Assembly: GCA_024235875.1 (NCBI GenBank)
Contig: JACKLP010000007.1
Location: 1-64,000 of the forward strand
Length of the DNA: 64,000 bases
Direction of reading: 5' to 3'
Source of the DNA: Burkholderiaceae bacterium
GTDB lineage: Bacteria > Pseudomonadota > Gammaproteobacteria > Burkholderiales > Burkholderiaceae_E
Below are positions 17,573 through 26,372 of the stretch, in pieces. The position numbers and the translations under genes are program-made. Positions within the stretch are counted from its first letter, which is position 1; each line of letters begins with the position of its first letter. The notes under the pieces were generated by a model. It did not search any database. It saw only the letters and a program-made list of their open reading frames with translations, and had not been told where the DNA came from.

Positions 17573-19486
17573 TCAGACGCCTGCCAGCGCGGTGTCGCCG
17601 TCGATGAAGATCCGATGCCAGAGCTCCAGGCACAGCAGTCCCCAGACCACGCGACCGAATTCGCGCTCGCCGGCGATGGCCTGCTCGATCGCGGCGGGAT
17701 TGTAGATACCGCGCGTGCGAACCCGCTGGCTGAGCAAGGTGTCGTTGACGAATTCGCGGGCGATGCCCTTGGTCCATTGCGCGAGCGGTACCGGAAACCC
17801 CATCTTGTCCTTGCGCTCGAAGATGGGTTCCGGGACGACGTTGCGCACGGCATTCTTGAACAGGTGCTTCATTCGGCCGCCGGCGAACTTGATGTTCGGC
17901 GGGATTCGCGCCATGAACTCGACGATGCGGTGGTCGAGCAGCGGCACGCGCGACTCGAGCGAGGCCGCCATGCTGGTGCGATCCTCGACATGCAGCAGGG
18001 CCGGCAGGGACCCCTTCAGGTCGAAGTAGGTCATCTGGTTGATCAGCGAGTGGAGTCCTTCGCGATTGAAGATCGCCTGGAAGGCTTCGTACGGACGGTA
18101 GTCGATGCCCATCAGGTCCGGCGAGAACAGGTGGGACATGCCGTCGGTCCGATCGACGAGCCGAAAATAGCGGGCATCGGGGCTGCCGAACAGGCCCTCG
18201 CGAAAAAAACCCTGCATCATCGGCTGGTAGGTCGAGAGGATCGGCAGGTTGGGCACGATCGATTCGAGCGAGACCGCATAGGGCCGACTGCTGGCCGTCT
18301 CGTAGATCGCGCCGGAGAGACACTTCTCGAGGTAGGCGATCAGATAGCGCGCATAGCCGATGAACAACTCGTCGCCGCCCTGCCCGCCCAGCACCACCTT
18401 CACATGTCTGGCCGCGAGTTGAGAGACGTAGTACTGCGGAATCACGCCCGGGCCGGCGAGCGGCTCGTCCATGTAGTACATGAGCCTGGGCAGCACGGTG
18501 GCCAGTTCGTTGCCCGGCACGAAGATCTCGTGGTAGTCGGTGCCCGCCGATTCGGCCACCTGCTTCGCGTAGCCGGTCTCATCGAACTGCGGACCTTCGT
18601 GGAACGCGCCGGTGAAGGTCTTGAGCCGCTCGCTTTGAAGCATGCCCGCGGCCAGGCAGACAACGGTGCTCGAATCCAGGCCACCCGACAGATGCGCGCC
18701 GAGCGGTACGTCGGAGCGCAGGTGCACGCGGGTCGAATCCTCGATCAAGCCCGCAAGGTGATCGACGAACCAGGATTCATCGTGGGATTCGTCGATATCG
18801 TAGTGCAGGTCCCAGTAGGTGCGCACCGACAGCGACGCCCGGGAGCCATCGATGGCCAGCGTCAGGCACTGGCCCGGCTCGAGCCTCGAGATACCGGCGA
18901 ACAGGGTCTTCTCGCCCAGGCAGAACTGGAAGGTGAGGTAATCACGAAGGCCGCGCTCGTTGGCACGCGCGGAGATCGTCGGATCGGCGAGCAAAGCCTT
19001 GATCTCAGAGCCGAAAACAAAGCGATCGCCGTCGAACGAATAGTAGAAGGGCTTGATGCCTATCCGGTCACGAGCCGCGAACAGGCGTCGTCGCGATGCA
19101 TCCCAGATCGCGAACGAGAACATGCCGAGCAGCCGGTCGACGCAGGCCTCGCCCCACTCGCGGTAAGCGTAGAGCAACACCTCTGAATCCGAGTAGGTCC
19201 GGATCGGGTGCCCCTTGGCGAGCAATTCGCGCCGCAACTCCAGATAGTTGTAGATCGCGCCGTTGTAGATCAGCGTGAGCGCGCCGTCGGCCGAGTGCAT
19301 CGGCTGGCGACCGTTCTCCGGATCGATGATCGCCAGGCGCCGGTGACCGAGGATCACCGTCTGGCCGTTGCCGGCCTCGTAGATACCGGAGTCGTCGGGG
19401 CCGCGGTGCGCGATCCGATCGAGCATCTTTCCGATCTCGGCGGTCACGCCCGCCTGCGGGTGAACCACGCCAGCAAAGCCGCACAT
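17573..19486 (-). CDS. asnB: AsnB-type glutamine-dependent amidotransferase (asparagine synthase family)
   Basis: A 637-residue class II amidotransferase. The N-terminal nucleophile Cys2 (MCGFAGVV) begins the glutaminase domain, with RGPDDSG and YNGAIYNY. The synthetase domain has the ATP pyrophosphatase loop SGGLDSS near residues 266-272. The family makes asparagine. In O-antigen clusters, members such as WbpS amidate uronic acid residues of nucleotide sugars or glycans. The context here, between glycosyltransferases and diamino-uronate-type genes, favours sugar amidation, although ordinary asparagine synthesis cannot be excluded. The start is fixed by Cys2 following Met1. It lies six bases after the acetyltransferase stop. 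Confidence 0.85.
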   Translation of the reverse strand: MCGFAGVVHPQAGVTAEIGKMLDRIAHRGPDDSGIYEAGNGQTVILGHRRLAIIDPENGRQPMHSADGALTLIYNGAIYNYLELRRELLAKGHPIRTYSDSEVLLYAYREWGEACVDRLLGMFSFAIWDASRRRLFAARDRIGIKPFYYSFDGDRFVFGSEIKALLADPTISARANERGLRDYLTFQFCLGEKTLFAGISRLEPGQCLTLAIDGSRASLSVRTYWDLHYDIDESHDESWFVDHLAGLIEDSTRVHLRSDVPLGAHLSGGLDSSTVVCLAAGMLQSERLKTFTGAFHEGPQFDETGYAKQVAESAGTDYHEIFVPGNELATVLPRLMYYMDEPLAGPGVIPQYYVSQLAARHVKVVLGGQGGDELFIGYARYLIAYLEKCLSGAIYETASSRPYAVSLESIVPNLPILSTYQPMMQGFFREGLFGSPDARYFRLVDRTDGMSHLFSPDLMGIDYRPYEAFQAIFNREGLHSLINQMTYFDLKGSLPALLHVEDRTSMAASLESRVPLLDHRIVEFMARIPPNIKFAGGRMKHLFKNAVRNVVPEPIFERKDKMGFPVPLAQWTKGIAREFVNDTLLSQRVRTRGIYNPAAIEQAIAGEREFGRVVWGLLCLELWHRIFIDGDTALAGV

Positions 19487-19492
19487 GCTGAA

Positions 19493-20032
19493 TCAGTCCT
19501 TCGGAGGAGAATCGACGCGACGCCCTTCGGCGTCCACCCAGCCGATGCGCCGCGCTGGATTGCCAACCACCAGCGCGTAGTCGGGTACGTCCCGGGTCAC
19601 GACCGAGCCCGAGCCGATCATCGCGAAGCGCCCGATCGTCACGCCGGTGAGCACGATCGTGCCGGCGCCCAGCGACGCGCCGAAGCGGATCAGCGTTCGT
19701 CCGACGGTCCAGTCCGACGCGCCTTTCAGGCTACCGTCGGGATTGATCGCACGCGGGTTCTTGTCGTTGGTGAAGATCACGTGCGGACCGACGAAGACGC
19801 CGTCCTCGAGCTCGACACCGTGGTAGACCGAGCTGTTGTTCTGGATCTTGCAGTGGCGGCCAATGCGCACGTCGAAGTCGATGTACGCGTTCTTGCCGAC
19901 GATGCAGCCGTCGCCTAGCGTCGCGCCCTCGCGAACCTGGGCATAGTTCCAGACCTTGGTTCCATGACCGAGAACGGCCTTCGGCGAGACCTCTGCCGTG
20001 GGATGGATGAAGTAGTCGGGGGAGCTGGACAT
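19493..20032 (-). CDS. Left-handed beta-helix sugar N-acetyltransferase (WbpD-like), copy 1
   Basis: A 179-residue hexapeptide-repeat acyltransferase. It starts DYFIHPTAEVSPKAVLG and has repeating IG/V-type turns (VGKNAYIDFDVRIG, VELEDGVFVGPHVIFTNDK). It resembles WbpD/WlbB enzymes that acetylate the 3-amino group of UDP-2-acetamido-3-amino-hexuronate. The ATG at 20032 is chosen because TGAGGAT precedes it by a short spacer and the upstream oxidoreductase stop lies just before. It pairs with that WbpB-like oxidoreductase, and a second copy of this gene pair is at 36359-38024. Confidence 0.85.
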   Translation of the reverse strand: MSSSPDYFIHPTAEVSPKAVLGHGTKVWNYAQVREGATLGDGCIVGKNAYIDFDVRIGRHCKIQNNSSVYHGVELEDGVFVGPHVIFTNDKNPRAINPDGSLKGASDWTVGRTLIRFGASLGAGTIVLTGVTIGRFAMIGSGSVVTRDVPDYALVVGNPARRIGWVDAEGRRVDSPPKD

Positions 20033-20039
20033 GAAATCC

Positions 20040-21011
20040 TCAGGCTTCCAGGGCGACGCGCAGGGCGTCGATCGCGTAGGCCGGGTCGATCGCTTCCTCG
20101 CCACGCACGCCGCGCAGGAAATGCAGGATCTCCTCCTTGAGCGGCTCGCGCTTGGCGACGTTGATCTCGGTGAGATCCGGCTCGAGATACTTGAGCACAT
20201 AGTCGGCATAGCCGCCGACGTGGCCCGGATCCTCGCGGTATTTCTCGTAGTTGCTCTTGTAGTAGAGAATCCGCTGGTTCACGTAGTCCATGTCGATGTA
20301 GCCATCGGTGCCCGTGATGTTGAGCTTGCGAATCTTTACCGGCGTGATCCAGTTCGCCTGAATGAAGGCCGACGCATTTGAATAGCGCAGGAACAGCTCC
20401 ACCGAATCCTCGCGCAACTCGATGTGGTTGCGACGCTTCTCGGACGTCACGCGAAGCGGTGTCTCTCCAAGCAGGTAGTTCGCGACGTCGATGTCGTGGA
20501 TCGCAAGGTCGACGGCGATGTTCGCGTCCTTGATCTGCGGCGGGAACACGCCGACCCGTCGCGCCATGATCGAGACCACCTTGCCGATGTCGCCGCGGTC
20601 GATCATCTCCTTGACCTTCAATACGGCCGGGTTGTAGCGCTCGATGTGGCCGGCCATCAGCACGACGCCGCGCTGGCGCGCGGCGTCGATGAGGCGCTCG
20701 CCTTCCTCGACGCTGCCGGCGATCGGCTTCTCCATCAGCATGTTCAGGCCGAGCTCGATGCACGCAAGCCCGATCCGCTCGTGCAGGCTCGTTGGAACGC
20801 AGACCGAGACGGCCTGCGGCCGACAGGACCGGACCATCTCCCCCAGATCGGTGAAGGCCTCGCAGCCATACAGACGGGCGATCGCCTGCCCCTGCTCGAG
20901 GTTGGCATCGACGACACCGACCAGTTCGAGTTCCGGCAGTTCGTGCGCGGCCCGCGCATGGTGCTTGCCCATGTTGCCGACACCGACCACCGCATAGCGA
21001 ATCTTGTCCAT
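20040..21011 (-). CDS. Gfo/Idh/MocA-family sugar dehydrogenase (WbpB/WlbA-like), copy 1
   Basis: A 323-residue NAD(P)-dependent oxidoreductase. The Rossmann motif VVGVGNMGKHH is near residues 8-18. The family's catalytic EKP motif lies in LMEKPIAG, and HDIDVANYLLGE supplies the conserved catalytic Asp/His region. WbpB/WlbA enzymes oxidise the 3-hydroxyl of UDP-GlcNAc-uronate before transamination. It is followed after seven bases by a WbpD-like acetyltransferase, which supports this role. It differs clearly in length from the second Gfo/Idh gene at 36963, so the two are not a recent duplication. Confidence 0.85.
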   Translation of the reverse strand: MDKIRYAVVGVGNMGKHHARAAHELPELELVGVVDANLEQGQAIARLYGCEAFTDLGEMVRSCRPQAVSVCVPTSLHERIGLACIELGLNMLMEKPIAGSVEEGERLIDAARQRGVVLMAGHIERYNPAVLKVKEMIDRGDIGKVVSIMARRVGVFPPQIKDANIAVDLAIHDIDVANYLLGETPLRVTSEKRRNHIELREDSVELFLRYSNASAFIQANWITPVKIRKLNITGTDGYIDMDYVNQRILYYKSNYEKYREDPGHVGGYADYVLKYLEPDLTEINVAKREPLKEEILHFLRGVRGEEAIDPAYAIDALRVALEA

Positions 21012-21034
21012 TCGTCAATCCGTTCGAATATGAA

Positions 21035-23968
21035 TCACGGTGCCCGCTCTTCGGCCGACATCGCTTCGACCCGCATTCTAGCGTCGAGGCCGGTCTGCAG
21101 ACGGCGGTAGGTTCGCGCCGCGCGCTGCGCCGCACGGCCTGCGTCGTGATGATTCTCCACATAGCGACGCGACCGGGCCGACCAGCTCGCCCACTGCGAC
21201 GGGTCTGACGCCAGGGAGCGGATCACCTCTTCGATGTCGTCCGGACTGGCGATCGCGATCGGCGGTTTCTCAGGGTAGCGATCCACGAGGTCCTCGCGGA
21301 GGTAGCACACCACTGGCGTACCAGCCGCCATTGCCTCGACCGCGAACATGCCGTAGCTGCCGATCAGGAGCTGGTCGACGGCGAGATCGGTTCCCTGCAG
21401 GCGGCGAATGACTTCGTCGTGCGGCAGGCCCTGGAGCAGGTCGAGGACCACGGGTACGCCGCGGTCCTGCAACCGGGGAATCGCGTCGCTCAGGTATTCA
21501 CTGCCCTTGAGACGGCTGTCGGAGGGCGCATGGATGATTCGGATCGGCGCGCCTCCGCTGGGGGCGCTGCGCTCGGCGTAGCCGATTCGTGCGGGTTCGA
21601 TCGGCTGCAGGAATAGTTCCGCGCCGGGGACGAACTCGAGCAGGTCCGGCGTACTGACCCAGACGGCGTCGGCATGCTCGAGCGCGACCGCCAGCGCATG
21701 GTCTCGGTTGACATTGCAGCGCTGCGGCCAGCAGACCTTGCAGGCGCTATACCGGTACTTTCGAATCGTTTCCTTGCTCTGGCGGATGTCGCAGCCATGG
21801 AAGTAGAAGACGACTTTCTTGCCCATGCGCTTGAGCAGCGGAATGTCGGCGAGCGTTTCGTTGGCCATGGAATGGCCGAAATGAAAGACGAACACGTCGT
21901 ACTCGGACGCATAGCGCCGAAAGCGCGCCCGGATCTCGGCGGCGGACCAAGCCGGTTGCTCGACGATGTCGGGCTCGTAGCCGAAGCCGCCGGCCGGGAA
22001 GCAGATAGCCTTCGATTCGAGTCCGATGGCTCGTTCGGCGCGGGCCATGATCGACGGGATGCCGGCAATGTTATAGAGCCCGTGGAAGACGCGCAGCGTC
22101 CTCTCGGGCCGTTGCGCTGCCTGGCTGGGCGCCGAGCCGGCGACATGCGCCGACCCTGTCGACGCCCCTGGCGCCGCAAGTGCCGACCGCGCATCGGACC
22201 CGGCGCGCTCGGTCGCAGCGACGATCGCCTCGGCCCGTTTCGAGACCGAAAGGTACAGATCGAGCAGCACCCGTTCCTGCGCTGGCCACAGGAAGGGCTC
22301 GGCCCGCGTTCGCAACGCGTCGCGGAAACGCGACTCGCCGCCGAGCGCGGGATCGAACATCTCGCGAATCGCAAGCGCGTAGTTCTCCTTGCCGTCGAAC
22401 GGGCGCACGACACCGAAGCCTTCGCCCGCCACCACCTGCCTCAGATAGGGCAGATCGTTGGCAATCACGGGCACGCCCGCGGCAATGAACTCGAACAGCT
22501 TGTTGGGAGAACACAGTCGATGGTTCTCGTCGACCGCCTGGTACGGGATGACCCCCGCGTCGGCGGACAGGACCCAAGACATGAGCTCGCGCTGCGGCAC
22601 CGGCGTGAGGAAATGCACTCTCGCGGCCACGCCGGCCTGCGCCGCCATCTTGCGGATCGTCGGAATGTCGGTCCCGTAGCCGAGCAACGCAAGATGCACG
22701 TTGGACGGTACATCGGCCATCGCCAGGACCAGATCGCCAATGCTGCGGTCGATGCTGATCCAGCCCTGGAACAGCAACACCTTGTCGCCGGGCCCGGCAC
22801 CGACCGCGCGGCGCAATGGCCCATGATCGCCGACCCCCGCGTCTTCGCTCCCGACGCTGGGCACCGCGGCCGCATTCAGGATCACCGTCGGCTCAGGGAT
22901 GTCGTAGTCGCAGGACTGGCGCTGCGCGATGAATGGATTGACCGTGATCGTACGGTCGGCGAGCGGCATGAACACGCCCTCGACGATCTTGTAGCGTTCC
23001 TGCTGCTCGGTCGTCAGCGTCTTGATGTACGGGTACATCTCATGCGCGTCATAGACCAGCGGCACGCCAAGCGCGCGCGCCGCGAAGAAGCCGGCGCGAA
23101 GCTGCGGCAGGTCGTGGGCATGCACCACGTCGGGCCGGTAGAACACCGCCCGATCGTATAGCGCGAGCTCCCAGACATTGAGGTCATCGAATCGCGACAC
23201 ATGGGCACGCATCGCGGCTTCGTGGAGTTGCGCTTCGCGCCCGATCGGTGCGGGCACGGATTCCTCGCTCGCCGAGGGAGTCGTCGGCCCTGCGTCCTCG
23301 AGCGTCGCGTGCGTCGGCGAAAGGGTCGCCGACCTCCGAGGCTTGAGGCTCGCCACACGCCGGCGCACGCGTTGCCAGTGCCAGCGGATCGCGGCCGGTC
23401 GTGGCGTCAGCAGAAGCGTTGGCAGGTACAGCGCGTACTGGAGCGTCCAATGCATCCCCGGTGCAAACCGGCGCATCGCGTCGAGCCGCATCGGTGGCCA
23501 GACGGTCGCACGGATCAGGTTGCGCATGAGCCAGGGCTGCCGAAGTGTCCAGCGTTGGAAACCCGGCGAGCCATAGTCTGGAAACTGCAACGCGTCGGCA
23601 AGTTCTCGATCGGCCGCATCGAGGTCCAGCGCGGTCGGCGTCGGTTCGGGCCGGTCTTCGGCTGCAGGCGTCGCCACTGCTCGCTCGGCCTCCATCGTTC
23701 GAACCGCCACGTCGATCGCGGCGCGCAAGGCGCGCGCGTCGGACATCGGCGCGTAGTCGAGTCGTTCGATCTTGACGCCCCCGTCGAGCTCGGCCGACGC
23801 ATGGTCATCTCCGCTTCGCCCCAGGACGATCACGTCGCAACCGACCGTGTGCAGCGACTCGGCCTCCTGGAGGATGCGGCGGTCGATCTGCTGGTCATCG
23901 CACAGCATCACGACCCGGAGTCCCGAGAGCGGGCTGTCCTCGACGGTGGGTGAACCGGACTGCGTCAT
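21035..23968 (-). CDS. Two-domain glycosyltransferase fusion (GT4-like plus second GT-B domain)
   Basis: A 977-residue protein. The N-terminal part (about 1-590) is a GT-B glycosyltransferase starting VVMLCDDQQIDRRILQEAESL, with AHDLPQLRAGF and the donor motif SPNKLFEFIAAGVPV. A variable insert lies at about 55-240. After an Ala/Ser/Pro linker (about 595-620), a second GT-B-like unit begins at LRVFHGLYNIAGIPS and includes FYFHGCDIRQSKETI, HAPSDSRLKGSEY and GSYGMFAVEAMAAGTPVV. The ATG at 23968 has AAGGAG upstream and overlaps the preceding stop (ATGA). It could add two residues in succession, as inferred from architecture. Confidence 0.8.
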   Translation of the reverse strand: MTQSGSPTVEDSPLSGLRVVMLCDDQQIDRRILQEAESLHTVGCDVIVLGRSGDDHASAELDGGVKIERLDYAPMSDARALRAAIDVAVRTMEAERAVATPAAEDRPEPTPTALDLDAADRELADALQFPDYGSPGFQRWTLRQPWLMRNLIRATVWPPMRLDAMRRFAPGMHWTLQYALYLPTLLLTPRPAAIRWHWQRVRRRVASLKPRRSATLSPTHATLEDAGPTTPSASEESVPAPIGREAQLHEAAMRAHVSRFDDLNVWELALYDRAVFYRPDVVHAHDLPQLRAGFFAARALGVPLVYDAHEMYPYIKTLTTEQQERYKIVEGVFMPLADRTITVNPFIAQRQSCDYDIPEPTVILNAAAVPSVGSEDAGVGDHGPLRRAVGAGPGDKVLLFQGWISIDRSIGDLVLAMADVPSNVHLALLGYGTDIPTIRKMAAQAGVAARVHFLTPVPQRELMSWVLSADAGVIPYQAVDENHRLCSPNKLFEFIAAGVPVIANDLPYLRQVVAGEGFGVVRPFDGKENYALAIREMFDPALGGESRFRDALRTRAEPFLWPAQERVLLDLYLSVSKRAEAIVAATERAGSDARSALAAPGASTGSAHVAGSAPSQAAQRPERTLRVFHGLYNIAGIPSIMARAERAIGLESKAICFPAGGFGYEPDIVEQPAWSAAEIRARFRRYASEYDVFVFHFGHSMANETLADIPLLKRMGKKVVFYFHGCDIRQSKETIRKYRYSACKVCWPQRCNVNRDHALAVALEHADAVWVSTPDLLEFVPGAELFLQPIEPARIGYAERSAPSGGAPIRIIHAPSDSRLKGSEYLSDAIPRLQDRGVPVVLDLLQGLPHDEVIRRLQGTDLAVDQLLIGSYGMFAVEAMAAGTPVVCYLREDLVDRYPEKPPIAIASPDDIEEVIRSLASDPSQWASWSARSRRYVENHHDAGRAAQRAARTYRRLQTGLDARMRVEAMSAEERAP

Positions 23969-25635
23969 GGGTTCTCCTTTCGGCGCGGACCGAATCGGTT
24001 CCGCAGTACGCGCCGCAGATGGCCGAGCAAGAAACGGGGCGAATCCAGCGCTGTCGTCAGTCTGGCCAGCGCCGCCTCGGCATTGCCCAGGATATCGGCG
24101 GTACGGGCCCGGTCGACCTGGGCCTGGTCGCATTCGAGTCGGGTGCGCCGAAGTTCGCCGCGAGTCGCGGCGAGCTCATTGCGCAAGGCATCGGATTCGG
24201 TTCGCGCCTGGGCATGCGCCGCGACCTCGCGCGCATGCGACGCGCTCTCATGGGCCAGCGCGTCTTGAAGGCGCGCGCTCTCGGAGAGGCTGCCCTCGAG
24301 CCGCGACTGCAACTCGGTCCGGGCGGATTCGAGTTCGGCGATCCGCTGGCCGTCCAGTGTGCGCTCGGCCTCGAGCGCACGTGTCCTCGCGCGCCCGACC
24401 GCAAGTTGGCGGTCGCGCTCGCGCAGCCCCTGGTCTGCCCAACGCCAGGCATCGCGCCAGCGGTAACCGACCGCCCAATGGGCAGGCGCGGACGAGTCGG
24501 ACTCGCCCGCCCGAAGCTCCAACAGCGCATCGGGCGGTTCGCGCGAGCGATCCAGGGCCGGTGTGGACGGGCGGGGCGTGCCGCCGTGGCGGCCGGCTTC
24601 TTCGAGAATGCTGGCCGCGGCCCGCTGCCCCGAGCCGCCATCGCAGTCGGTGAAAAGTTCCCTGCGCAACGCGCTTCGCGTCGACGACAGTGACGCCCAC
24701 AGCGAATCGTCGAACAGCAGTTCACCGACACGCTCCGCTTGCGACGGATCGAGGTTCGGTAACCAACGCCGCAAGGCGAGATCGGCGGATCCCCAGCCAG
24801 TGTCTGCGGCAAACAAGTCGCCGGGGGCATTCAGCAGCAAGACCGGTTTTCGAGTGTAGAGCGCGCCGAAGGCACTGCCGCCATAGTCGGCGAGCACCCA
24901 GTCGGCGATCCGGAACAACACCACGTTGTCGAGATCGGACTGCTCGACGACCTTGATCGACGATCCGCAAAGACGGGCCCAGCGCTCCGGCTCCTGGAGC
25001 GGGGTGCCCGGATGCGCCTTGACGATGACGTTGCAGCCAGCGGTCAGCGAAGCCACCGGCCCCAGGTACGCGTCGATCGAGCTGAGCGATCCATAGGTCG
25101 GCAACCAGACGACGGTGCGCCGGGCAGGATCGAGCCCGAACCGACGCATGGCTTCATCGCGCGTGGGCTCGTCATCGAAGAAATGATCGAAGCGCGGGTA
25201 ACCGACCTCATCGACGACGACGCCAGGGAACGCCCACTGGAACAGCGCGCGCTGGTAGGGCCCGAAGCACAGGATACGGTGATAGTGCGAATTCCAGTCG
25301 GACAGGTTCCAGCGCAGCTTGCCCAGCGCATACAGCAGCCTGACCTGGCGTCGGCCCAGGCGCGTCAGCCTTGGCACGCCATCGTCGAAAGGCAGGACCT
25401 GCATCTGATTGGAAACGACCACGTCGTAGCAATGTCCGGCCGCCAGGGCGGCGTCGGCGCGCTCGGTCGCAACGCCCCATTGCGCTGCGAACCGAGCGAT
25501 GCTCAGGGATTCCTGCGATCCCTCCGGCGCGCAGTCCAGCAACGTGACTTCGGATCGATCGAGATGCGCGACGATGTTGCGGAAATGGTTCGCAAGTTCG
25601 GACAGGTGCAATGCCAGGGCGACGCGGCGTGACAT
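23965..25635 (-). CDS. CDP-glycerol glycerophosphotransferase-like protein (TagB/TagF fold) with C-terminal coiled coil
   Basis: A 556-residue protein. Residues about 70-370 resemble the CDP-glycerol:polyglycerophosphate transferase family. Key elements are VVWLPTYGS at 175-183, the catalytic-type His in VKAHPGTP at 205-212, and ADWVLADYGGSAFG at 244-257. Such enzymes transfer a phosphoryl-linked group from a CDP-activated donor in the cytoplasm. Residues about 410-535 form a long predicted coiled coil rich in Ala, Glu and Arg, ending in a basic tail (RRVLRNRFGPRRK). The ATG at 25635 overlaps the upstream stop (TGATG). Given the CDP-phosphoramidate genes just upstream, it is a candidate transferase for that group. 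This is inference. Confidence 0.7.
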   Translation of the reverse strand: MSRRVALALHLSELANHFRNIVAHLDRSEVTLLDCAPEGSQESLSIARFAAQWGVATERADAALAAGHCYDVVVSNQMQVLPFDDGVPRLTRLGRRQVRLLYALGKLRWNLSDWNSHYHRILCFGPYQRALFQWAFPGVVVDEVGYPRFDHFFDDEPTRDEAMRRFGLDPARRTVVWLPTYGSLSSIDAYLGPVASLTAGCNVIVKAHPGTPLQEPERWARLCGSSIKVVEQSDLDNVVLFRIADWVLADYGGSAFGALYTRKPVLLLNAPGDLFAADTGWGSADLALRRWLPNLDPSQAERVGELLFDDSLWASLSSTRSALRRELFTDCDGGSGQRAAASILEEAGRHGGTPRPSTPALDRSREPPDALLELRAGESDSSAPAHWAVGYRWRDAWRWADQGLRERDRQLAVGRARTRALEAERTLDGQRIAELESARTELQSRLEGSLSESARLQDALAHESASHAREVAAHAQARTESDALRNELAATRGELRRTRLECDQAQVDRARTADILGNAEAALARLTTALDSPRFLLGHLRRVLRNRFGPRRKENP

Positions 25636-26372
25636 CAGGCATCCTCCGACGAGCCCGACTCCGCCGCGCGAAGCGACAGTAGCGCGAGATGCTTGAGTAC
25701 CGGATGAATGACGAAGTACAACTCGCCATGGGCATCGCTCGCGACGCCGGTCAGTTCGCCGTCTGCAAGATAGCGTCGAACCATGCGCAACAGCATGTCG
25801 GCGCGGATCGCGCAGTCGTAGAGCACGTCGAGGTCGCACCCGGCGCCCGGACGCGGGTACTCCCTTGTCGCGAGCACCGGCCCGGCATCGATCTCCGGCG
25901 CCAGCAACAACGCGCTGACCGCGCAGCGTCGGTCGCCCAGCAGACTGTAGTAGAGGGTCGTGCTGCCCCGCTCGTCGGGGAGCCGGCCCGGATGACAGTG
26001 CAGCATCGGCGGCGCGGCCGACAGCGCGTCGGCCGACACGATCTCGCCGCCGCGACCGCAGAATATGGCCAGTCCGGCATCGGCCGCCGCCATCGCGGCG
26101 ACGACGGCCGGCGCATTGATCGTCGGCTCCTCGTCCAGGCGCAGGATCGGCCAGCCATGGCGCGCAAAGCATGCGGTCACCGGCGTTTCGATCGCCGGAA
26201 CTGCCAGTCCTGGCGGCCATCCGACGGGCGCGTCGGGGACCGTCCGGCTGTCCTGCGGCCCGCCATAGATCAGGCCCCGGACCTCGATGCCTTCCAGCTT
26301 CGAGAGCACGCCCGCATAGGCACGCGCGCGCGCTGTATCGGCACCGACCAGCAGAATCGAGCGGGCGTTCAC
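25635..26372 (-). CDS. Formyltransferase-fold protein
   Basis: A 245-residue protein related to methionyl-tRNA and sugar N-formyltransferases. The core LHCHPGRLPDERGSTT aligns with the family's NxHPSxLPxxRG block, and EIDAGPVL supplies the conserved Asp (Asp162). The catalytic Asn of the block is replaced by His125, while His127 is kept, so activity may differ from N10-formyl-THF-dependent formylation. The start is taken as the GTG at 26372, which overlaps the previous stop as GTGA. A TTG three bases earlier is the alternative. Position between an orphan gene and a TagB/F-like gene suggests tailoring of the same glycan modification. Confidence 0.65.
   Translation of the reverse strand: MNARSILLVGADTARARAYAGVLSKLEGIEVRGLIYGGPQDSRTVPDAPVGWPPGLAVPAIETPVTACFARHGWPILRLDEEPTINAPAVVAAMAAADAGLAIFCGRGGEIVSADALSAAPPMLHCHPGRLPDERGSTTLYYSLLGDRRCAVSALLLAPEIDAGPVLATREYPRPGAGCDLDVLYDCAIRADMLLRMVRRYLADGELTGVASDAHGELYFVIHPVLKHLALLSLRAAESGSSEDA

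Noticed and set aside
16358..19186. Very long plus-strand open frame (about 940 codons) opposite asnB and the GT4 gene.
   Set aside because: High GC makes long antisense frames common. The encoded sequence has no recognisable domain and lies exactly opposite well-supported genes.
17573..19486. Ordinary asparagine synthase for amino acid supply.
   Set aside because: Possible, but the location deep in a glycan operon between glycosyltransferases fits a WbpS-like sugar amidotransferase better. Kept only as the alternative in the annotation.
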